NCBI GenBank assembly: GCA_964440345.1
Contig: CAYTSA010000013.1
Coordinates: forward strand, 1 to 56,430
Length of the DNA: 56,430 nucleotides
Origin: CAYTSA01 sp964440345
Lineage (GTDB): Bacteria > Desulfobacterota > Desulfovibrionia > Desulfovibrionales > Desulfovibrionaceae
Reading direction: 5' to 3'
A program made the translations under genes and the position numbers. Below are positions 51,386 through 56,430 of this stretch, one piece after another (the first letter of the stretch is position 1; each line of letters opens with the position of its first letter). The notes under the pieces were generated by a model, which did no database searches, was not told the origin of the DNA, and worked only from the letters and a program-made list of their open reading frames with translations.

Positions 51386-52063
51386 TCAACCCAAATCTTC
51401 CTCGCTGTCTCGTATGGAAAACAGTTTGGAGAGCCCGACGAGGTCCAGCACCTTGGTTACTTCCGGACTGGGCCGCAGCAGGTGCATTTGCTTGCCGTAC
51501 TCCTTGCACCGTTTGTGGATGAGCACCAGAAAACTGATGCCAGAGCTGTCCATGAAGGTCACCTGAGCAAGCTGTATAACTACAACTGCGAAATCTTTAC
51601 GGGCCATGAACTTGTCGATTTTCCGCTTCATGTCAGGAACGTTGTCCATGGTGACTTCGCCGGTTAGCTCCACCCATATGGTCTCGCCGCGCAGCTCGAA
51701 GCTGCTGCTGTTTTTTATGACTGGGAGCTGCAACATGGAAACTGCTTTGTCCACAGAGTCATAGATGTCGAACACCTTGTTCAACGCGTCAACATCCATT
51801 ACGTGGGTCAGGTGATCGGAAAGATTTGCCAGGGCCATGGTCCCCCGCTCCTGGACCAACCGGCCGCGCAAGCTGATAAGCGCGCCCACGCCGGCGCTGT
51901 CCAGGGCGGTGACGTTGTGCATGTCCAGGGCAATACGCTGGGCGCCTTTGTCCATCAGTCCATGCATCTCGGCTTTGAACTCAGTAAGGTTGGCGTAGTT
52001 CAGTTCGGCTGACTGGGGGGTAACAACAGTCACGCCGTCGTGTGTGCGTATCTCAATGTTCAT
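51386..52063 (-). CDS. Tandem STAS-domain anti-sigma-factor antagonist
   Basis: A 225-residue protein of two STAS domains. Domain 1 (residues 1-105) has ALDSAGVGALI, where the Ser is the phospho-acceptor of SpoIIAA-like proteins; domain 2 (about 120-225) has FMDSSGISFLVL, also with the acceptor Ser. Such proteins switch anti-sigma factors or act in stress signalling. No kinase or phosphatase is next to it. ATG 52063 follows GAGGCGCGGCAAC. Confidence 0.85.
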   Translation of the reverse strand: MNIEIRTHDGVTVVTPQSAELNYANLTEFKAEMHGLMDKGAQRIALDMHNVTALDSAGVGALISLRGRLVQERGTMALANLSDHLTHVMDVDALNKVFDIYDSVDKAVSMLQLPVIKNSSSFELRGETIWVELTGEVTMDNVPDMKRKIDKFMARKDFAVVVIQLAQVTFMDSSGISFLVLIHKRCKEYGKQMHLLRPSPEVTKVLDLVGLSKLFSIRDSEEDLG

Positions 52064-52160
52064 GTTGCCGCGCCTCACAGGTATTGTAGTTGCCTTGAAA
52101 TGACATTCGCCGCCCGATCAAGAGTTGAATAGGTCTATGGCGTAATTACAGAAAGAAACT

Positions 52161-52559
52161 CTAAAGCAATTGCGCTTCTTTTTCCAGCACCACCACCGCG
52201 GCGGCAACGTCCCGGCCGTGGGTCAGACTGACGTGGGAGCTGGTTATCTGCAACTGCTCCACCAGCAGCGACGCAGCGTCCAGAAAAAACAGCTCTGGTT
52301 TGCCGCTGGGCAAGTGGCGCACCTCTATGGTTTGCAGCGACACGCCCTGTCTGAATCCCGAGCCTAGAGCTTTGGAAGCCGCTTCCTTCGCAGCGAAACG
52401 AGCGGCTAGAAACTCCACGCGCCGCCAATCTGCGTTAGTGGGAAACTGGCTGCGTTCAAAAGGTGTTAACGCTTTGCGCAAGAACCTCTCGCCAAACCGC
52501 AGCAAAGAGCGCTCAATGCGGTCCAGCTCCACCACGTCTATGCCCAAGCCGACAACCAC
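52161..52559 (-). CDS. acpS: Holo-[acyl-carrier-protein] synthase
   Basis: Transfers 4'-phosphopantetheine from CoA to the acyl carrier protein. The 132-residue product starts at GTG 52559 with AGGAGAACAC; GLGIDVVELDRIERSLLRFG and RFAAKEAASKALG carry the magnesium and catalytic residues. A longer open frame upstream runs through the repeat array and is not coding. It heads a minus-strand run STAS - YccU-like - YkgJ-like - J protein. Confidence 0.92.
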   Translation of the reverse strand: MVVGLGIDVVELDRIERSLLRFGERFLRKALTPFERSQFPTNADWRRVEFLAARFAAKEAASKALGSGFRQGVSLQTIEVRHLPSGKPELFFLDAASLLVEQLQITSSHVSLTHGRDVAAAVVVLEKEAQLL

Positions 52560-52706
52560 GTGTTCTCCTGTTGATGGTGTAAAAAAGTAAATGGTTTCAG
52601 CGGCAGGCATATGCGTCTGTACATGCGCTTTCCGCCTTTGCATCTTCTGCAACCATGACAAAAAACACGGGAAAAGGAAACACAGTTTTTGTGTATCTGC
52701 ACCGAG

Positions 52707-52772
52707 CCTCTCGGCGACAGCCTCTCGGCGACAGCCTCTCGGCGACAGCCTCTCGGCGACAGCCTCTCGGCG
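52707..52772. repeat. 14-bp tandem repeat between acpS and ugd
   Basis: Four perfect copies of CCTCTCGGCGACAG (52707-52762) plus 10 bases of a fifth. It lies 80 bases before the ugd start and about 150 bases upstream of the acpS start, in the divergent promoter region. Copy number could vary by slippage. Confidence 0.92.
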
Positions 52773-52852
52773 CCGTCGTTGACCTGCGTCTTTATCCGGT
52801 TTATGCAATGCGCCTGTTTTGAAAACAAACTCGGCTACAAAAGGAATATACT

Positions 52853-54187
52853 ATGAATGTTTGTATAGTTGGCTCCGGCTACGTGGGCCTGGTCACTGCT
52901 GCGTGCTTTGCTGAAACAGGCAATAACGTTACTTGCGTGGACGTGAACCCCGCCGTTATTGACATGCTCAACAACGGCAAGGTGCACATTTTCGAGCCCG
53001 GACTGGAGGAGATGGTCAGCCGCAACCACAAAGAAGGTAGGCTGCAATTCACCACCATCCTGGCTGAAGCGCTGCAAGACGCTTTGTTTGTTTTTCTGGC
53101 CGTGGGCACGCCGTCCTGCGAAGACGGCGGCTGCGACTTGTCCTATGTGCGCCAGGCCGCCCGGGGCATTGGCCAGCACATGGACTCCTACAAGATAGTG
53201 GTGGATAAATCCACTGTGCCCGTGGGTACGGCGGACATGGTCAAATCCATCATTCAAGAAGAACTGGACAAACGCGGCGTGTCCCAGGAGTTCGACGTGG
53301 TCTCCAACCCGGAATTTCTGAAAGAAGGCGACGCGGTGGGCGACTTCATGAAGCCCGACCGGGTAGTGGTGGGCACAGACAACGTGCGCACGGCTGAGCT
53401 GCTCAAGCAACTATACGGCCCCTTTGCCCGCAGCCGGGAAAAGCTTATCGTTATGAGCGTGCGCAGCGCAGAGATGACCAAATACGCAGCCAACTGCATG
53501 CTGGCCACCAAGATATCATTCATCAACGAAATAGCAAACATATGCGAACGCGTGGGCGCCGACGTGAGGGACGTGCGCATGGGCATAGGCTCGGACAGCC
53601 GCATCGGCTACAGCTTCATCTACCCGGGCGTGGGCTATGGAGGGTCCTGTTTTCCCAAGGATGTCAAAGCGCTTATCCACACCGCCCGGGACTATGACTA
53701 CGAGCCGCAGCTGCTGACCTCGGTGGATGACGTGAACAACCGCCAGAAACTGGTGCTTGCCGACAAAATAATTAACTATTTCGCCGGCCGCGGCGGGGTG
53801 GAAGGCCGGACTCTGGCGCTGTGGGGACTCTCGTTCAAAGCCAATACGGACGACACCCGCGAGGCTGCGTCTTTGTACATCATCAAAAAGCTGACTGACC
53901 TTGGCATGCGGATACAGGCTTTTGACCCCGTAGCCGGCGAAAAAGCCGCCCAGGAACTGGCCGGCAACTCTCTGGTGGATATTGTGGACGAACAATACGC
54001 TGCACTGGATAGGGCTGACGCTTTGGCTGTGGTCACCGAGTGGAACCAGTTCCGGACTCCGGACTTTGAGCGCATTAAAAAGACCCTGAAGGAAGCTGCG
54101 CTGTTTGACGGCAGAAACCTCTATTCTCCCACAATAATGAGAGAAATGGGCTTCGCGTACTTTAGCATCGGCCGTGGCGACACCTAA
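52853..54187 (+). CDS. ugd: UDP-glucose 6-dehydrogenase
   Basis: Oxidises UDP-glucose to UDP-glucuronate in two NAD steps for surface polysaccharides. The 444-residue protein has the NAD site VGSGYVGLVTAACFAETG, the substrate region CMLATKISFINEIANICERVGAD, and the catalytic Cys in GYGGSCFPKDVKALIHTA. AAAGGAATATACT precedes the ATG. A 14-bp repeat array lies upstream and may affect its promoter. Confidence 0.95.
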   Translation: MNVCIVGSGYVGLVTAACFAETGNNVTCVDVNPAVIDMLNNGKVHIFEPGLEEMVSRNHKEGRLQFTTILAEALQDALFVFLAVGTPSCEDGGCDLSYVRQAARGIGQHMDSYKIVVDKSTVPVGTADMVKSIIQEELDKRGVSQEFDVVSNPEFLKEGDAVGDFMKPDRVVVGTDNVRTAELLKQLYGPFARSREKLIVMSVRSAEMTKYAANCMLATKISFINEIANICERVGADVRDVRMGIGSDSRIGYSFIYPGVGYGGSCFPKDVKALIHTARDYDYEPQLLTSVDDVNNRQKLVLADKIINYFAGRGGVEGRTLALWGLSFKANTDDTREAASLYIIKKLTDLGMRIQAFDPVAGEKAAQELAGNSLVDIVDEQYAALDRADALAVVTEWNQFRTPDFERIKKTLKEAALFDGRNLYSPTIMREMGFAYFSIGRGDT

Positions 54188-54204
54188 GCCGCCGGTAAAA
54201 TATT

Positions 54205-54245
54205 CAGTGCAGGATGACGCTGACGTATGCAGGCGTCCTGCACTG
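54205..54245 (+). promoter_or_regulatory. Hairpin between ugd and cysS
   Basis: CAGTGCAGGA (54205-54214) pairs with TCCTGCACTG (54236-54245), with inner pairing ACGC / GCGT. No T-tract follows, so it may be an mRNA-stability element or Rho-assisted end of ugd, or a leader of cysS. Confidence 0.5.
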
Positions 54246-54321
54246 TGCTATGTGTTTGACTCACAGCGCGGGCTCATCTACTACAGTGTTCACTCACGCA
54301 CACCCCTTTCAGGAGCCGCAC

Positions 54322-55779
54322 ATGCAACTCTACAACACCCTGGCCCGTAAAAAAGAGACCTTCACCCCGCTGGAAGAGAACCATGTCCGTATGTATGTAT
54401 GCGGCATTACAGCGTATGACTATTGCCATGTTGGGCACGCCCGCTCTTCTGTGGTTTTTGACGTACTCGTCCGCTATCTTTACTACCACGGCTACAAGGT
54501 CTCCTTTGCCCGCAATTTCACTGACATAGACGACAAGATCATCCGCCGGGCCAATGAAACAGGCGTGGACAGCAAGGAACTGGCTGAAAAATTCATCCAG
54601 GCGTTTTATGAGGACATGGACGCCCTGAACGTGTTGCGGCCCACAGTGGAGCCCAAGTGCACCGAACATATTCCGGAAATGGTCAGTCTGACCGAAAAGC
54701 TCATTGACATGGGCAAGGCGTATGCTGCGGCAAATGGCGACGTATATTTTCGCGTCCGGGCCTTTGAGGGCTATGGCAAACTTTCCGGCCGCAACGTGGA
54801 TGATATGCGCTCTGGCGCGCGCATAGCCCCGGGCGAGGAAAAAGAAGACCCCCTGGATTTCACCCTGTGGAAGGCGGCCAAGCCCGGCGAGCCTTCCTGG
54901 GACAGCCCCTGGGGCAAAGGCCGGCCAGGCTGGCACCTGGAGTGCTCAGCCATGAGCGAGAAGTACTTCTCCCTGCCCATGGACATCCACGGCGGCGGGC
55001 AGGACCTCATCTTCCCCCACCACGAGAACGAAATAGCCCAGTCCGAGGCAGCCGGGAACGAGCAGTTCGTCCGCTATTGGGTGCATAACGGCTTCGTCCA
55101 GGTCGATTCTGAAAAAATGTCTAAATCATTGGGGAATTTTAAGACTATTAGAGATATTCTAGACAATTTCTTGCCCGATGTGCTCCGCTATTTCCTGCTT
55201 ACGAAACACTACCGCAGTCCCATAGACTTCACCAGCGAGGCCATGGAAGAAGCGGAAAAAAATCTCAAAAGAGTCTACACTCTCAAAGGCCAGCTGGAAG
55301 CCGAGCTGGAACGGTCCAAGTGGTCCAAGTCGCCCCTGCCAGAGGAGATTTTCGCAGAGTTGGAGCAGCTGGAGCAAGACTGGAAGGCGGCCATGGACGA
55401 CGACGTAAACACCGCCGCGGCCCTGGGCCACCTGTTCGGCGTGGTGCGGCTGGCCGGCCGGGTGCTGGAGGACAAGACCCTGCGCAAAAGCGAAGGGGCG
55501 CGCGATATGTTCCAACGCATCGTGGCCGACCTGCACGAATGGGGCGAAGTGCTGGGCGTTTTCAACCGCGACAGCCGGCTGTTCCTGGAAGAGCTGCGGG
55601 ACAAGCAGAGCGCGCGCAAGGGCGTGGACCCGGCCAAGGTGGAAGAGCTGCTGCAACAGCGCGTAGAGGCCCGCAAGAACAAGGACTTTGCCGCAGCCGA
55701 CGCGGTGCGCGAAGAGCTGCTGTCCATGGGCGTGGCCATCCGCGACACCCCCCAAGGCACGGAGTGGGACGTAGCGTAG
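54322..55779 (+). CDS. cysS: Cysteinyl-tRNA synthetase
   Basis: Charges tRNA-Cys. The 485-residue class I enzyme has the HIGH-type motif CHVGHARS just after the zinc Cys (VRMYVCGIT), KMSKS at EKMSKSLGNF, and the C-terminal tRNA-binding helices. ATG 54322 is used since it follows AGGAGCCGCAC and gives the usual start MQLYNTLARKKE. The frame is open upstream to 54214 but without family similarity. Confidence 0.96.
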   Translation: MQLYNTLARKKETFTPLEENHVRMYVCGITAYDYCHVGHARSSVVFDVLVRYLYYHGYKVSFARNFTDIDDKIIRRANETGVDSKELAEKFIQAFYEDMDALNVLRPTVEPKCTEHIPEMVSLTEKLIDMGKAYAAANGDVYFRVRAFEGYGKLSGRNVDDMRSGARIAPGEEKEDPLDFTLWKAAKPGEPSWDSPWGKGRPGWHLECSAMSEKYFSLPMDIHGGGQDLIFPHHENEIAQSEAAGNEQFVRYWVHNGFVQVDSEKMSKSLGNFKTIRDILDNFLPDVLRYFLLTKHYRSPIDFTSEAMEEAEKNLKRVYTLKGQLEAELERSKWSKSPLPEEIFAELEQLEQDWKAAMDDDVNTAAALGHLFGVVRLAGRVLEDKTLRKSEGARDMFQRIVADLHEWGEVLGVFNRDSRLFLEELRDKQSARKGVDPAKVEELLQQRVEARKNKDFAAADAVREELLSMGVAIRDTPQGTEWDVA

Positions 55780-55826
55780 TTTTATGTTGATGATGTTCTG
55801 CGGCAGGTATACACAGGGAGACGGCC

Positions 55827-56252
55827 ATGCTGTTCCGTAGTATTCATTTGCAGAATTTTTTAAGCTTTGGCGAAGACTCCCCCACAATTCCGTTACAGAA
55901 TTTGAACGTCCTTATAGGTCCCAATGGTTCTGGTAAATCCAACCTTCTTGAAGCTTTCGCCCTTTTAAAATCCACCCCCAAAGACATGCACGCACGCATC
56001 CGCGAAGGCGGCGGAGTGCGCGACTGGCTGCGACGGTCAGGCGACTACCCCATAGCCACATTGAAAGCAGTCGTCGCATATCCGGATGGTCCATCGCGGT
56101 TAAGATATCGCTTGAGCTTTTCGGAGCAGTCACAACACTTCAGAATAACTGATGAACGCGTGGAAAACAAGCAGCCCTTGCCTGGTTATGAACAGCCATA
56201 TTTTTATTTGTGGCTATGCCCTTTGCTCCAAAGCTCCAACATCTATCAGTAA
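55827..56252 (+). pseudogene. RecF/AAA-type ATPase, truncated by a repeat
   Basis: The first 120 codons or so look like the N-terminus of a RecF/SMC-like predicted ATPase: LFRSIHLQNFLSFGED, LNVLIGPNGSGKSNLLEAFALLK (Walker A), then AVVAYPDGPSRLRYRLSFSE. Family members run to 350-400 residues with later signature and Walker B motifs, which are absent. The frame stops at 56252 inside the dispersed repeat that begins near 56209, which supplies the last 14 codons. The start with GGGAG is good, so the break is probably recent. Confidence 0.7.
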
Positions 56253-56430
56253 AGTCGAGGTCTCTGCAAAGATTGCATCTATAAAAATATCTGTATTGCG
56301 CTTGATTTCAAGCGTTGCGGCCTTCCATCATACGTCCGCTCCACTTTCGCGGTCCATGACATACAGGGACTTCGCGGCGCAGAAAAAGTCAAAGTCCCTG
56401 GATTGCCCGCCTGCGCGGGCAATGACATCC
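56209..56430 (+). repeat. About 219-bp dispersed repeat, copy 2 (runs off the window)
   Basis: Inverted copy of 20221-20439 with the REP-like hairpin at its far end. It overlaps the end of the truncated ATPase gene. The window ends within or at the edge of the repeat, so its right boundary and whether the ATPase resumes beyond it are not seen. Confidence 0.85.

Noticed and set aside
52707..52772. Possible CRISPR array
   Set aside because: Units are 14 bases and directly adjacent without spacers, so this is a tandem repeat.
1..56430. tRNA or rRNA genes
   Set aside because: No cloverleaf with a GGTTCRA-type T-loop and no rRNA-like block was recognised by eye; a tRNAscan run would settle it.

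Overview
The window reads as chromosome of a Gram-negative, sulfate-reducing-type bacterium, most likely of the Desulfovibrionales (Desulfobacterota). This rests on a complete Mla outer-membrane lipid-transport operon, an AhbA-type siroheme decarboxylase subunit, paired CheX/CheY proteins, a GGDEF protein with a Cys-rich PAS domain, a PilZ protein, and the order nnrDE - CBS - tsaE - ask - cimA. Gene density is high, most starts carry clear AGGAGG-like sites, and GC is fairly high except in one AT-rich island (about 18.9-20.0 kb). The genus assignment is inference. No rRNA, tRNA or CRISPR array was recognised by eye.

Layout. 1-0.9 kb: the end of a surface protein with a Cys/transmembrane/Arg sorting tail. 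1.1-4.8 kb: mlaE-F-D-C-A. 5-6 kb: a homocysteine methyltransferase-like enzyme on the minus strand. 6.2-9.1 kb: a small zinc-ribbon protein, then a polar amino-acid ABC transporter. 9.4-12.6 kb: a diguanylate cyclase, a DUF4139 protein and an unknown anchored protein. 12.7-18.8 kb (minus): a Cys-rich secreted peptide, a stand-alone threonyl-tRNA editing domain, and a BmpA-type nucleoside/purine ABC transporter next to gpt. 18.9-20.4 kb: an AT-rich island with an AbiEii-like toxin gene broken in a homopolymer, followed by a dispersed repeat. 20.6-27.3 kb (minus): queD, dnaE flanked by inverted repeats, a decayed beta-helix gene, a beta-propeller gene and ahbA. 27.8-34 kb: a PilZ protein, then the minus-strand operon nnrDE-CBS-tsaE-ask-cimA. 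34.5-39.7 kb: an orphan HicB-like gene, a GT4/DUF2304 pair, upp-uraA-GT2 and a PIN-toxin remnant. 39.7-46.3 kb: two unknown genes, cheY/cheX, and an envelope operon (LPP20-like, TPR-SLH lipoprotein, unknown) followed by a small EF-hand protein. 46.4-52.6 kb: a small RHH-like protein, a solute-binding protein, a chemoreceptor, and the minus-strand run acpS-STAS-STAS-CoA binding-YkgJ-DnaJ. 52.8-56.4 kb: ugd, cysS and a truncated ATPase ending in a repeat.

Structure beyond genes. Three repeat systems stand out. (1) Four copies of a short imperfect-palindromic element with related ends (TTAGAGCAT... / ...ATGCGCTAA) lie at 9231, 34073, 41243 and 49460. Two are exactly 107 bp, one is shortened and one is enlarged, as expected of a MITE-like element. 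(2) A repeat of about 219 bp carrying a REP-like hairpin is present at 20221-20439 and, inverted, at 56209-56430, where it forms the end of a truncated ATPase gene. (3) A perfect 38-bp inverted repeat brackets dnaE. There are also a 14-bp tandem repeat in the divergent acpS/ugd promoter region and an in-frame 12-bp repeat in mlaA.

How the genes work together. Several units are coherent: lipid trafficking (mla), purine uptake plus salvage (BmpA transporter with gpt), uracil uptake plus salvage (upp-uraA), aspartate and citramalate entry into amino-acid synthesis (ask-cimA), and a receiver/phosphatase pair (cheY/cheX). No complete novel defence system is visible. The best candidates for undescribed biology are the MITE-like family, the envelope operon at 43.0-46.0 kb, and the EF-hand gene with an amber codon inside its second calcium loop.
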